Of a stretch of DNA of 64,000 nucleotides, positions 45,601 through 54,290 are shown in pieces (position 1 is the first letter of the stretch; every line of letters begins with the position of its first letter). The DNA comes from Sphingorhabdus contaminans. Lineage in GTDB: Bacteria; Pseudomonadota; Alphaproteobacteria; Sphingomonadales; Sphingomonadaceae. The translations under genes were made by a program, and so were the position numbers. The stretch lies in the NCBI RefSeq assembly GCF_007280415.1, contig NZ_VKKU01000002.1:682001-746000 (forward strand), given 5' to 3'. The notes below the pieces were generated by a model that had not been told where the DNA came from, did not search any database, and saw nothing but the letters and a program-made list of their open reading frames with translations.

Positions 45601-48600
45601 GCCCGCCTTACCAAAGGATACAGTTCCGACAACATCGGTGGCAAAAGTGCCCAAATCTCTATCCGCAAGGGAGCCAGCGCCAATTGCGACACTGGATCCT
45701 GTATCGAATGCTACTTCGGCTAAATCACCTAAAGCCACACTACCTTCTGTTCTCGCCTTGGCTGAATGGCCGACAGCAACGGCACCTAAGCCCGTTGCAG
45801 AGGAATCGCCCCCTAAGGAGACGGCGAATAGAGCCAAAGCGTTAGAATTGGCGCCGAGTGCGATAGTTTTGTCACTCGAAGACGTTGCCCCTTCCCCGAT
45901 ACCAATTGCATCGATGCCGTCCACGTTAGGCGCCGCGCCATCGCTATTGATGAAGATATATTTGGTTTTGGCATCGACCCGATCCAGTTGTCGTTTGTTC
46001 ACCGCGTCGGTGGGGGCCGTACCATCGGCCAAGTTGACCAGACGGCGTTGACCGCCGACAAGGGTGGTACCAATGGAGACGGTATCTTTTTCATTGGCGA
46101 TGGAATTTGCGCCGAGCGCGACTGCATTGACCGTGCCGTCGGTCACCTGCGAGTCCGCACCAAGGGCGATGGAGCCATTAGAGCCCGCCCCTACTTTCGA
46201 CGTTTTACCGATAGCGATGGAATTCAGGGCCGATGCCGATGTTTCTTCACCCAGGGCGATTGCGTCGACGCCGGTGGCCGATGCAGGGTCTTCGGTGCTG
46301 TTGACCGACAGATATTGCTGCGCGAGTTCGAGGGCAACGACCCGGTCATCAACGATGTTCAATTGGCGCACGTTTACGGCATCAGTGTCTTGCGTACCAT
46401 CGGCGACATTGATGAGCTGTCGTTGGAATATGGGGTTGGTCAGGGGATCACCATCGCCGTCAATATCCGCAACGTCATTACCGAACGACACTGCATTGCC
46501 GCGGTTGGCGACCGAGCCAGAGCCGAGTGCCACGCCGTCCGCTTCTTGCGCGAATGCACCAAGCCCCATCGCGACCGAAGACCGACCATCGGCAAGGGCG
46601 GCACCAACTGCGACGGAATCATTTCCATTTGCGTTGGCGAATGCCCCGAGGGCAGTTGAACCAATGCCGGTGGCGAAGGTAGCGGTGCCGATTGCGGTGG
46701 CGAAATCGACGTCAGCCGAGGCAATATCGCCAAGAGCGACCGAGCTAAGCCCAAGAGATCTGGATGAATTACCAATGGACACCGATCCTTGACCATGGGC
46801 ACCCAATCCGTTGCCGTCGTCCGGAAGAGGAAGACCGGTCACAGGATCTGTCCTGGGAATCTTCCGTGCCCCAAAACCGATGCCGATTGCTATCGAATTA
46901 ACTCCATCTGCAAAGCTGTCAGCGCCGATCGAGAGGGAGCGCTGCCCCAATGACCGCGCGCCGATACCAAAGGCAAGTGATGCAAGTCCGGTTGATTCTG
47001 TGCGTTCGCCCATGGCGATGGCAGCCGGTCCAGTAGCGGACGCCTGACGCCCCAGAGCAATGGTATCATTGCGACTTGCCGTTGCCTCACGACCAATCGC
47101 AATGGCGTCTTGTTCCTCCACCAATGAATCGCGACCAATGGCAATGGCATCGGTAGGTTTACGCGTTGTAATGTCCGTTGGAAGCGGTCCAATGACGCGA
47201 GCCGCAATTGTTGCCCCTTGACCCAGCGCGATCGCGCCGGTTGCTGTTCCGTCAATTGATGTGTTCGATCCCAGCGCTACAGCGCCATTGGCGATCACAT
47301 TTGATCCATTACCAATCGACACGGAGCTCGTACCCACCGCCGTCGACACGGGACCAAGCGCAATGGCGTTGGTTCCGGTAGCCGATGCGACGCCAAGCGT
47401 GCTGTTGACGGAGAGATATTTGGTCTTGTCGTCCAATTGCGTGACGTTGACCGCATCTGTCGCGGCTGTGCCCTTGGCCAGGTTGGTGATCTTACGCTCA
47501 CTGCCTGCCTTACCGACCGATACGGTATTGGAATCACTCGCCACCGACCCCGCGCCAAGTGCGACGCTGTTGGTGATACCGGCGTTGATGGTGGCATCTT
47601 TCCCGAGTGCGACGCCATTGGTCGCATTTGCATTCACATTTGCCCCCGAACCCAAGGCCACACCATCCGCCCCGCTTGCAACCGCTGCACCGGCCAAGGC
47701 GTTGCTGTTCACGGTGAGGAATCGGGATTCCTCTTGTAAGCTGTCGATGTCTAATTCGGCGGTGTCGAGTCGGTTATCCAAAGCCGTTTCAACACCGTCC
47801 AACTGCCTCTTGTTAACCGCGTCGGTACCTTGCGTACCGTTAGCGACGTTTATCAGCTGGCGCTCTTTATCCACATCGCCAATCGACACTACACCTACCG
47901 TAGTTGTTGGCAATCCAGCTAGATCACGCGACGCTACTGAGCCGGCACCGAGAGCGACACTGTTGTCACTATCAGCCGTAGCTAGCGCGCCCAACGCTAT
48001 TGCATCTGTACCCCGAGCTATCGGAAGATTTGGCGATACCAAATCTTGTTCGCTCTCGGACACAAAAAAGGGATTGGCCGTGACGCCATCCAGCGCTGCA
48101 TTTAATTGCGCCACATTTACAGCGTCCGTGTCGGCGGTACCGGCAGCCACATGAATTAGCTGCCGTTCTTTATTCGTGGAGCCGAAAGCCACTGTTCCAA
48201 TTGGTTTCCCTAGTCCTGTCGGGATGACCCGGTCGGCAACAGAATCGGCACCGATTGCAACACTGCTGTTCGCCGTTGCCAATGCGCCGCGTCCTAATGC
48301 GATCGTATCGACACGATCAGCTTTCGCATTCAGGCCCACCGCAATTGCGCTTGTTTCTTCGGCTCTGGCGCTCGTGCCGATGGCAAGGGCATTGGTCGGA
48401 AGAAATGTAGTGATGTCTGTCGGAAGCGGTCCGGTGCTACGAGCGGACACCTTTGCATCTTTACCGAAGGCTAGCGAGTCGGCGGCGCTTGCATCTACTG
48501 TCGCGCTGAAACCGATAGCGACGGCTGATAGACCCTTCGCCTCGGAAAGATTCCCAAATGCTAAAGCACTATCGCCTGTCGCTTTAGCATTAGATCCCAA

Positions 48601-50328
48601 AGCCCAAGCGCTTTGGCCCGATGCAATGGATTGTGTGCCAATCGCCACACTACTTACATCGGAGGCCGCTGCACCAAGACCCATTGCGATAGAAAGATCC
48701 CCGGTAGCGCCAAAGCCATTGCCATCGTCGGGAACTGGTAGGCCGGTAACCGGATCCAATAACAGTTCTCCCGTTGCGGGGTCTTTAGGCTTCCCCGCCT
48801 GAACGCCGATCCCAATAGCGATTGATTCTCGCCCAGATGCAAAACTGCTGTCGCCTATCGCGATGGAACCACCACTACCTATAGTTGTCCGGGCATCCCC
48901 ACCGATCACGACAGATTTGAGTCCTCTGGATTCTGTTCGGAGCCCGATACCGATCGCACCAGTGCCGCTGGTTACGGCTTGCGATCCGATCGCGATGCCT
49001 TGTTCCCGCTCCGCCCGTGCACCACGGCCCATGGCAAGCGCCTCGATTCCACCCCCCAAGGAATCCCGACCAATGGCAATCGCATCAAGAGGATCATTAC
49101 CCACAACATTAATAGTATTTTCTACTTTCGCGTTTTTACCTATCGCGATGGCGCTGGTTGCGATACCTTCTACAAATGCGCCGTTCCCAAGTGCTATCGC
49201 ACTTTCCGCGTCACTTTTTGCAGCAGAGCCAATTGCAATTGCATTAATGGCTGCAAAAGTTGGATCTGATCCGACGATAGCACCAGTCCCAAAAGCCATG
49301 CCATTGTCGGCCAAGGCAGCAACCTCGGCGCCGACACCAATTGCAACAGAAGCCGAACCCGACGTTTGTGCGCTGCTACCCAGAGCAACGCTGTCGAGAC
49401 CATTTGCCTTTACTGACAGCCCTATCCCTACAGCATTTCCAGCACGAGCACTGGCATCCTTGCCTAGAGCGATGGATTGTTCCGCATTGTTCACTTCGGC
49501 GCCCGAGCCAATGGCGATGGAAGAGGTTGAAGTTGGCTTGCCCCCTTCTTCGCCAGTGATTTTTGCACCGTCACCTATGGCAATGGAGCTTGTTGAATTT
49601 GCTTCAGCCGCCGCACCCAGACTGAGCGCGCCCGATGCGGTAGCTTTTGCGTCGGCACCTAGTGCTGTGGCCGGGCTTAAACCAGGATCCAGCCGGTTAG
49701 CTTGCGCCCTGAAGCCAATTGCAATACTTCCTTCACCATTGCTGACAGCATCTGCCCCTATACCCAGTGCATTTTGACCAACCACGAGCGGCCCTAATGC
49801 GCCCCCTGGAAAATATTTGAAGAATTTTATTTGCTCTTCGACCTCATCCAACTGACCGACGGTTACAGCATCGTTGGCATCGATGCCTCTCGAAATGTTG
49901 ACCAGCCGTCTTCTCAGATTTGTAGACGCGTCACCAAACGACACAACATTTCGTTCACTCACAATTGAGTTAGCACCGATTGCGACGCCGCCAATTGCTT
50001 CAACGGTTGCTTGTGCTGATGCACCAAGCGCTAGGCTGTCTACCGCTAAAGCCTTCGACAGCGCACCAACTGCTGTGGCTTTGATGTCCGCAGCTACAGA
50101 GCCGGCACCAATAGCCGACGATCCAGCTCCATCAGCATTGGAAAGTTCGCCACACTCCAAAGAAGTTGTCTCGAAGATAACGAGCCCCGAAACTGGGTCG
50201 ACGCTGGAACCTATATTACACTCCGGCGTCGCATCCGCCCATGCGGCGGAGGTGAAGCCTGCGCCACCTGCCAGGGCCAGGGCAGTGGTTGATGCTTTCA
50301 AGAGAAGCCAATGGTTCGTGCGACGCAT
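39670..50328 (-). CDS. Giant YadA-type trimeric autotransporter adhesin
   Basis: 3552-residue type Vc secreted adhesin. The start at 50328 has GGGAG 7 bases upstream; an extended signal peptide (MRRTNHWLLLKAS ... AAWA) is followed by a passenger made of YadA-head beta-roll repeats (units like A-IG-A-A-G-SVALG) broken by about 18 neck modules of the form TDAVNxxQL. Many head blocks carry acidic inserts: DGDGDPLTNP-like near 44500, 45320 and 46460, and VTGLPxPDDGNG-like loops near 48750, 46830 and 41480. The C-terminus is the YadA anchor, from the left-handed coiled coil (STISTQIEGLGRRAREADGG) to ...GISFGW, four strands ending in Trp. It should mediate attachment or biofilm formation. The repeats make assembly error possible, but the frame is unbroken. 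Confidence 0.95.
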   Translation of the reverse strand: MRRTNHWLLLKASTTALALAGGAGFTSAAWADATPECNIGSSVDPVSGLVIFETTSLECGELSNADGAGSSAIGAGSVAADIKATAVGALSKALAVDSLALGASAQATVEAIGGVAIGANSIVSERNVVSFGDASTNLRRRLVNISRGIDANDAVTVGQLDEVEEQIKFFKYFPGGALGPLVVGQNALGIGADAVSNGEGSIAIGFRAQANRLDPGLSPATALGADAKATASGALSLGAAAEANSTSSIAIGDGAKITGEEGGKPTSTSSIAIGSGAEVNNAEQSIALGKDASARAGNAVGIGLSVKANGLDSVALGSSAQTSGSASVAIGVGAEVAALADNGMAFGTGAIVGSDPTFAAINAIAIGSAAKSDAESAIALGNGAFVEGIATSAIAIGKNAKVENTINVVGNDPLDAIAIGRDSLGGGIEALAMGRGARAEREQGIAIGSQAVTSGTGAIGIGLRTESRGLKSVVIGGDARTTIGSGGSIAIGDSSFASGRESIAIGIGVQAGKPKDPATGELLLDPVTGLPVPDDGNGFGATGDLSIAMGLGAAASDVSSVAIGTQSIASGQSAWALGSNAKATGDSALAFGNLSEAKGLSAVAIGFSATVDASAADSLAFGKDAKVSARSTGPLPTDITTFLPTNALAIGTSARAEETSAIAVGLNAKADRVDTIALGRGALATANSSVAIGADSVADRVIPTGLGKPIGTVAFGSTNKERQLIHVAAGTADTDAVNVAQLNAALDGVTANPFFVSESEQDLVSPNLPIARGTDAIALGALATADSDNSVALGAGSVASRDLAGLPTTTVGVVSIGDVDKERQLINVANGTQGTDAVNKRQLDGVETALDNRLDTAELDIDSLQEESRFLTVNSNALAGAAVASGADGVALGSGANVNANATNGVALGKDATINAGITNSVALGAGSVASDSNTVSVGKAGSERKITNLAKGTAATDAVNVTQLDDKTKYLSVNSTLGVASATGTNAIALGPVSTAVGTSSVSIGNGSNVIANGAVALGSNTSIDGTATGAIALGQGATIAARVIGPLPTDITTRKPTDAIAIGRDSLVEEQDAIAIGREATASRNDTIALGRQASATGPAAIAMGERTESTGLASLAFGIGARSLGQRSLSIGADSFADGVNSIAIGIGFGARKIPRTDPVTGLPLPDDGNGLGAHGQGSVSIGNSSRSLGLSSVALGDIASADVDFATAIGTATFATGIGSTALGAFANANGNDSVAVGAALADGRSSVAMGLGAFAQEADGVALGSGSVANRGNAVSFGNDVADIDGDGDPLTNPIFQRQLINVADGTQDTDAVNVRQLNIVDDRVVALELAQQYLSVNSTEDPASATGVDAIALGEETSASALNSIAIGKTSKVGAGSNGSIALGADSQVTDGTVNAVALGANSIANEKDTVSIGTTLVGGQRRLVNLADGTAPTDAVNKRQLDRVDAKTKYIFINSDGAAPNVDGIDAIGIGEGATSSSDKTIALGANSNALALFAVSLGGDSSATGLGAVAVGHSAKARTEGSVALGDLAEVAFDTGSSVAIGAGSLADRDLGTFATDVVGTVSFGKAGELRQLVNIADGTEDTDAANVRQLNALRDDLTNPFLAINSIVALAGDEAIAGGVNSIALGTRANATGNNSVALGAGSIASAANVVSVGFDGNDGDGDPLTNPAFQRKIVNVAAGNLVDGSTDAVNADQLVDEIRTVNTTIIDKTKYLSVRSTGADASAAGSESIAIGGDSSALGNDSLALGTNARSVNDRSVAIGNNSFASANDSIAIGIGNAASGLEGGVDSNGNGVLDPGEPRFGARGEAAIAIGRAALADTKDSTAIGASASASGEESTALGSKALASGDNASAFGSESLASGAFSTAFGTSANASGQQSVAIGSAARSTGQSALALGAGAVAQSQDGVALGSGSFANRGNAISFGNDQDDGDGDPATNPVFQRQLINVADGTQDTDAVNLRQLNDAVAEANPFFVSQSTDLAKKPTATGAASLALGELADATGNHSVALGDGSVAGVDNVVSVGSSTLQRKIINVAAGNLVDGSTDAVNADQLVDEIRTVNTTINNKTKYVAVNSTAADASAAGTGAIAVGGGSSVAATVTGGIALGENAKVNTGALNSVAIGAGSIADRVPVAGTAGTVSFGKAGAERQLVHVADATQATDAVNKRQLDLVEQNLTTLINTVDGGASPFFASETVDVAKAAKATGTDAVAMGANADAKSANSVALGAGSVADRALTGLPATTVGVVSVGDVGKERQIINLADGTQATDAVNKRQLDVVDAKTKYLSIKSTAAVASASGVDSVAIGGGAATGLLARDGIAIGSGAQVDIDNAIAMGKLATVDATAKGAIAIGAGAKVFARDTDSAQPGVQETVDLPVGAIAFGNTAQATEKEAISIGSGIANRKEAISIGQQNIVNGANSIAIGKFAQTAFEDSIAMGRNANTLFAGGVAIGRAAQALTPDSVALGSDSNTGARSDVVSIGSDGTIIGSIVKTRQLTNLKAGTQATDAVNKGQMDSELDKIREDLGGDITNITTDVTTATNTIINEKTKYLAVNSAGTDAAATGAESIAVGGGSSVAAGVNGGIALGSNAKVNAGALNSVAIGAGSIADRVPVAGTAGTVSFGTTANGGQRQLVNVAAGTQATDAVNKGQMDAAIQQLDLAIKDIDVRNPFLAIDSTVAIAADDEAFASGGDAMALGKSARAEAQQGLALGFAANVVGQRGIALGSNASAGGADSVALGANSIANRGNAVSVGSDTLQRQIINVAAGSAATDAVNKAQLDAVESKIVTFDGKVGDQITNINTTVQAAAKAAPWTSIKSVEGEDGVAVATGEDAIALGKESRARGNDTVAIGNGAIAEGDASVSVGKGNRATGKGAVAIGDPNVASGTGAFAGGDENRAIGDGALALGNLNKAFGKSAIALGDNATAGAVQIDPASGLAIIDPVTGDPIPVNSGNIAIGDAASATNADNIAIGSGAKVNVANAMALGKGATVGAAGANSIALGNGSIANEANVLSVGAVGAERRIVNVAQGVGANDAVNVSQLTQAVQNIVAGVNPFFITSSTSGKATANGADSIALGKDATTNGDNSVALGTGSIANGDNVVSVGAAGAERKITNVKAGLISETSTDAVNGAQLLAEVNRAITQSVNPFVTVNSTGGRSTATGSDAVAIGKDSFATGEKAVALGQGASVDATAQNSVALGAGSVVAANQSNTVSVGAAGSERKIVNVADGLVALGSKEAVNGGQLAAVKTVADNALTVANQALTTIKQVNGDVTKVTDTANTALARTQYLEVNSTGAKPKATGEDAIALGENAIANSKDSLAVGTNANATGVAALAIGSGAKSNGAGAIALGNGASSDGSLSVAIGNGAIAGKSGSVAIGQGVTTTRDNQIAVGNSTTTVTMAGLGSAASAAAQTGTTKFVTGDSLGNLAYSTFSTADIANLQKSVADLTGQFSTISTQIEGLGRRAREADGGIAAAMALGGTMLLPDTSVSVSFNLATYRGEQGFSGAVVAKVRENVWVSGGIGGSTVKRSTGGRVGISFGW

Positions 50329-50879
50329 GTTGTAACTCCCTGTCTGGCAAGGCCCCGGGGGAGGCGCTTGTCGGCATTCCGGCCCATTCCCCCAAGATTC
50401 GGAATTTGGACCATTTTCGAGCAACTGCTGCCAAACATTGCGGCACTATGTCAAGTAAACATTGTACCACTATTTATATTACGCTATGGCCCTGCGGCAT
50501 ACGGCGGACCGCTAAGCGCGGAAAACCGTCAATTTGACGGAAAGGCAAAAAGACTGCTTGACGAATCATATCTCAACCAAATAAGTAGAGAATACATCGA
50601 GCGGGCACCCTCGTCCGAACGGACCGCTCCTTACCAGATTTCGGACCGCGGCTTTTGATCAGGATGCAGCTTGCTTCCACGTTACCAACAGCTAAAGCGC
50701 GCGATGCTCAGGCGACCTAGCCAAGTATCGTGTTCCTCTCTGCCAACGATGAGGTGACGACGATGCGTATGAAGATTTGTTTCTGATTTCCGATCCCGAT
50801 CGAAGACGCTGCGCATGGCGCGCGTGAACCCGCCCCCTCCACAGGGGAATATCCTAAATAAGAAATTTACGAGACTTTC
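50329..50879. promoter_or_regulatory. Intergenic region upstream of the adhesin
   Basis: About 550 bases between the divergent adhesin and the small gene pair. Frames on the plus strand here (for example 50311-50658) overlap the adhesin leader and have no ribosome site. It should hold the adhesin promoter. I see no palindrome or terminator of note. Confidence 0.4.
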
Positions 50880-51113
50880 ATGTTCAAAATTAACACGGCA
50901 GACCTACCGGAACTGGACCATTATCCGGCATCGCTGCGCCAGGCGGCGCTGGCGCTTTGGGGAGTTGTTCCAGATTCACGATCAAACGCGGCAGAGACCT
51001 GGAACAATCCGGCGAGTGGGCCCATTTTACTCTCCGACAATATGCACAAACGGCGTTTTTGGCGAAACGCGTTTTTTAACCGCAACACCGACCTAGCAAA
51101 GGAAGCAGCATGA
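50880..51113 (+). CDS. Small protein of unknown function
   Basis: 77-residue protein (MFKINTADLPELDHYP...), hydrophilic with no signal peptide or membrane helix. It is not a family I recognise. Support comes from its four-base overlap with the next small gene (ATGA at 51110-51113), which suggests a translationally coupled pair, and from its sphingomonad-like codon use. The ribosome site is weak (CGAGA). No function proposed. Confidence 0.5.
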   Translation: MFKINTADLPELDHYPASLRQAALALWGVVPDSRSNAAETWNNPASGPILLSDNMHKRRFWRNAFFNRNTDLAKEAA

Positions 51114-51346
51114 GCAATTTGACCCTTAACCGCCGTGTTGTCGCCTGTTTGGCCGCATGCAACGGAATCTCTTCCGAAGCGTTGGAGTCGGGTGCGATTG
51201 AACGTTTGCACAAATCCGCAACGGTCGCATTGCGCAAGCTGCAGGAACTGCATCCCCGCATCGAACGTGGCGGCGAACATGCCGACATCGGCGCGTGCAT
51301 CGTGCGGTTGCAGGTCGCGCTCAACAAATTGGAGGACGCCATCTGA
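51110..51346 (+). CDS. Small helical protein of unknown function
   Basis: 78-residue protein (MSNLTLNRRVVACLAACNGI...), mostly alpha-helical by composition with a heptad-like Leu/Ala/Val pattern, and conserved-looking ERLHKSATVALRKLQELHPRIERGG. It has two N-terminal Cys (13 and 17). Not recognised. Translationally coupled to the preceding small gene; together they may form a complex. No function proposed. Confidence 0.55.
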   Translation: MSNLTLNRRVVACLAACNGISSEALESGAIERLHKSATVALRKLQELHPRIERGGEHADIGACIVRLQVALNKLEDAI

Positions 51347-51392
51347 GCGGGCCCGGTGGCAATAGCGACCTCCGGAGGCCCTAAGGTTTACC

Positions 51393-52391
51393 TCAACGAT
51401 GGTCCGCGAGAAATTGGGCAATGCGCTTATTTGTTGGACCGGACGATTCAATGGGCGTCATATGTCCGACGCCGGGGAAATGCGCGACCGACACGCTGCG
51501 CGCATAGGCGGGCATCTGGTCTAGAAAAACAGGAAGGAACGTATGGTCCCGGTCACCCCAGATGATCAATGTGGGCGCCTGAATCGGCCGGTTATCGCGT
51601 GGCCAGTACCAGGATTCATCAAGCTTTTCGAACGGGGGCAAATTCGCCCGGTACCAGTTCATTCCACCACTCATGGCATCGACATCGCCAACGGCCTTTT
51701 CGAACAGGCTGGCTTCCTCTTTCGTCAAATGCCCGGCATCACGCAGGGCGCCATAAACCTGCGCTGCAAAGCGCGGAGCAAAGCCACTGTCGCGGACATC
51801 GGCATAGGACTGGGTCCGGAAAGTTTGCATATAGGCCGACATGGCGCGCTGCTTTTCATTTCGCGTCACCAGATCGAGAAACAGGTTATAAGGCGGCGCG
51901 CTCATCCCCACGACGGCCTTTACCCGGCGCGGATAGGCCTGCGCATAGGCAAGGCTGAGTGCCGCGCCCCAGTCATGGCCGATCAGGACGAACGGACGAT
52001 TGCCATCAACTTTGCGGGCCAAGCCATCAAGCTGCCGGGCCAGACGATCGATGCGGTAAGGCGCGAGATCACGGGGCTTGCCCGATAGTCCGGCCCCCAG
52101 GGCATCGACCGCCACCACACGATAACGCCCCTTCAGCTCTTCCATCAGGTCGAACCAGCTGAACCAGGTGGACGGAAAGCCGTGGTACAGTATGACCAGC
52201 GGCCCTTTCCCTGCCTCCACATAATGCAGACGCGTCTCGCCTTTGCCATACCATCCCTGACGGTAGGGATTATCCTTGTCCCCATGTTCATTTGCGTAAA
52301 CCACCGCGGGATCAACCTGCACATCGGAGGCCCACAGCGGTGTTGCGAACAGAAATGCAGCGACAGCAACGAGTTTTGCAAGCAGGTTCAT
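51393..52391 (-). CDS. Exported alpha/beta-hydrolase of the epoxide-hydrolase/dehalogenase type
   Basis: 332-residue hydrolase with a Sec signal peptide ending at LWA (about residue 21), so it acts in the periplasm. The oxyanion motif YHGFPSTWFSW, the nucleophile elbow GHDWGAA (Asp140, not Ser) and the catalytic His in GVGHMTPIE (H310) are visible. An Asp nucleophile marks the epoxide-hydrolase/haloalkane-dehalogenase group rather than esterases. It is divergent from the heme/PQQ dehydrogenase gene, and the shared operator-like motif lies between them, so both probably belong to one regulon. Substrate unknown. Confidence 0.88.
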   Translation of the reverse strand: MNLLAKLVAVAAFLFATPLWASDVQVDPAVVYANEHGDKDNPYRQGWYGKGETRLHYVEAGKGPLVILYHGFPSTWFSWFDLMEELKGRYRVVAVDALGAGLSGKPRDLAPYRIDRLARQLDGLARKVDGNRPFVLIGHDWGAALSLAYAQAYPRRVKAVVGMSAPPYNLFLDLVTRNEKQRAMSAYMQTFRTQSYADVRDSGFAPRFAAQVYGALRDAGHLTKEEASLFEKAVGDVDAMSGGMNWYRANLPPFEKLDESWYWPRDNRPIQAPTLIIWGDRDHTFLPVFLDQMPAYARSVSVAHFPGVGHMTPIESSGPTNKRIAQFLADHR

Positions 52392-52408
52392 GAGGGCGAA
52401 ATATCCAC

Positions 52409-52428
52409 TATTGTAATATTCGTCAATA
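52409..52428. promoter_or_regulatory. Operator-like motif, shared with the TonB receptor promoter
   Basis: TATTGTAATATTCGTCAATA lies 18 bases upstream of the hydrolase start and 41 upstream of the PQQ gene. It differs by one base (T for C) from 59436-59455 in front of the TonB receptor. The ends TATTG/CAATA are inverted repeats. The likely ligand is the local TetR-type protein. Confidence 0.65.
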
Positions 52429-52469
52429 AAGTATAGGCAGCCGTTGAGGAGAGGAGAAGCAGCGTTTCC

Positions 52470-54290
52470 ATGCGTATCATTCGGGCCCTACCGGCGATCA
52501 TTCTGCTTCCCCTTGTTGCAGCCTGCGCCACAAAGACGGAATTGTCCGCCGCCGACAAGAGGCGGGCGGAAGCATTGTACCAGCAAAATTGCGCGGCATG
52601 CCACAATAATGGCGAAACCGGCGCACCCGGGCTGAAGGCGCTGCGCAGCCGGACTCCGGATGCAATTTTGGCCGCGCTCGAAACCGGATTGATGCGTGAA
52701 CAGGGCAAGGCTCTGAAGCCTGAGGAACGCGAACTGCTCGCCCGCTATCTTGGAAACAGCGCTCAGGCCGTTGCGGGGAAAATGTGCACGGGCACCCTCG
52801 CATCCGCGCCGCAAAAAATATGGAACCGTTGGGGCAACGGATTGGAAAACGCGCGGTATCAACCAGCTGCTGCCGGCGGCATAACGCCGGCCAATGTCGG
52901 CAGCCTGGAACTGAAATGGGCCTTTGCCTTTCCCGATGCGGCACGGGCGCGGTCACAACCGGCGGTAACCAAAGACGCCATTTACACCGGAAGCGCCGAC
53001 GGCCGCGTCTACGCGCTTAACCCTGAAAGCGGATGCATCTGGTGGACATTCGACGCCGATGCAGAGGTCCGTAACGCGCCTACGATCGGCGACGACGGCA
53101 ATCTCTATTTTACCGATTTTGATGCCCATGTGTACGCCGTCAATGCGCGCAGCGGGAAGCTTGTCTGGAAACAATCGGTCAAGGATCATCCGGCAGGCAC
53201 GATCACCGGGTCGGTCACCCTTTACGACAACAAGCTGTTTGTGCCGATGTCATCGACCGAAGTCGTGAGCGCCATGCGCGGTGACTATGGATGCTGCACA
53301 TTCCGGGGCGGAATAACTGCGCTTGATGCCCGGACAGGCCGCTCGCTGTGGCGCATGCACACCACTGAGCCTGCGACCCCACAGGGCAAAAACAAAGAAG
53401 GCGCTATGAATCTCGGGCCTTCGGGGGCGCCTGTTTGGTCGACACCCACCATCGATACAAAGCGAAAGCTGCTCTACTTCGGAACCGGCGAAAATTACTC
53501 GACACCGGCAAATGACAAAAGCGATTCCATCATCGCGCTGGAAATTGGAACCGGCAAGATCCGCTGGGTGCAGCAGATGCTGAAGGGCGATGCCTGGAAT
53601 GCGTCCTGCGGAATGCATGGAAACAATGTAAACTGCCCGAAAGAAGATGGGCCCGACCTCGACTTCGGCGCGCCGCCCATATTGGTAAAGGCGGCGAACG
53701 GACGCGATATCATCCTTGCGGGCCAGAAATCCGGCATGATCTACGCGCTCGATCCGGATCAGGGCGGCAAATTGCTGTGGCAGCAGCGTGCCGGCATGGG
53801 CGGGTTTAACGGAGGTGTCCACTGGGGCATGGCCAGCGATGGCCGCACACTCTACGCAGGCATCGCCGACACACCCGGAAACAAGGGCGCGGTCGGACCA
53901 GCGCGCCAGGGCATGCATGCCTTTGATGTCGTCAGCGGACGTCCGCTTTGGAGCAAGATCGAACCCTTTGTCTGCAAGGAAGACAAACATGAATGCCGCA
54001 CGGCGATGTCGGCGGCTGTCACGCTGACCGATGGGATTGTGTTTGCCGGTGCGTTGAACGGCATAATGCGGGCCTATTCAGCTAAAGATGGCCGGATCTT
54101 GTGGACGGTCGACACACGGCGCGACTGGCCTACAGTGAACGGCGTCAAAGGCTATGGCGGCGCGATCGATTCCGCAGGTCCGGTGGTTGCCGACGGACGG
54201 CTGATCGTCAATTCGGGTTATGACAAATTCGGCCAGATTCCGGGCAATGTCCTTCTGGTATTCGGGCCAAAATCAGGGAGCAGCCGATGA
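52470..54290 (+). CDS. Lipoprotein heme-c / PQQ quinoprotein dehydrogenase (PVA-dehydrogenase-like)
   Basis: 606-residue periplasmic lipoprotein (LVAAC, lipid Cys19). It has a cytochrome-c domain with CAACH at 41-45, then an eight-bladed PQQ beta-propeller with repeated YALNPESG/YAVNARSGKLVW-type blades (about 110-600), and vicinal Cys275-Cys276 (GDYGCCTF), which in quinoprotein alcohol dehydrogenases form the ring near PQQ. The heme-first order matches sphingomonad polyvinyl-alcohol dehydrogenase. It would oxidise an alcohol and pass electrons to the heme. It overlaps the VOC gene by four bases. Family is firm; substrate not known. Confidence 0.9.
   Translation: MRIIRALPAIILLPLVAACATKTELSAADKRRAEALYQQNCAACHNNGETGAPGLKALRSRTPDAILAALETGLMREQGKALKPEERELLARYLGNSAQAVAGKMCTGTLASAPQKIWNRWGNGLENARYQPAAAGGITPANVGSLELKWAFAFPDAARARSQPAVTKDAIYTGSADGRVYALNPESGCIWWTFDADAEVRNAPTIGDDGNLYFTDFDAHVYAVNARSGKLVWKQSVKDHPAGTITGSVTLYDNKLFVPMSSTEVVSAMRGDYGCCTFRGGITALDARTGRSLWRMHTTEPATPQGKNKEGAMNLGPSGAPVWSTPTIDTKRKLLYFGTGENYSTPANDKSDSIIALEIGTGKIRWVQQMLKGDAWNASCGMHGNNVNCPKEDGPDLDFGAPPILVKAANGRDIILAGQKSGMIYALDPDQGGKLLWQQRAGMGGFNGGVHWGMASDGRTLYAGIADTPGNKGAVGPARQGMHAFDVVSGRPLWSKIEPFVCKEDKHECRTAMSAAVTLTDGIVFAGALNGIMRAYSAKDGRILWTVDTRRDWPTVNGVKGYGGAIDSAGPVVADGRLIVNSGYDKFGQIPGNVLLVFGPKSGSSR

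Noticed and set aside
40523-49777. Long plus-strand open frames opposite the adhesin (up to 541 codons)
   Set aside because: They are antisense shadows of the repetitive adhesin, rich in Ala/Pro/Ser, without ribosome sites, and broken at the same periods as the repeats.
39670-50328. Possible CRISPR or tandem repeat array
   Set aside because: The repeats are degenerate, in frame and encode YadA head and neck modules; there are no constant repeats with unique spacers.
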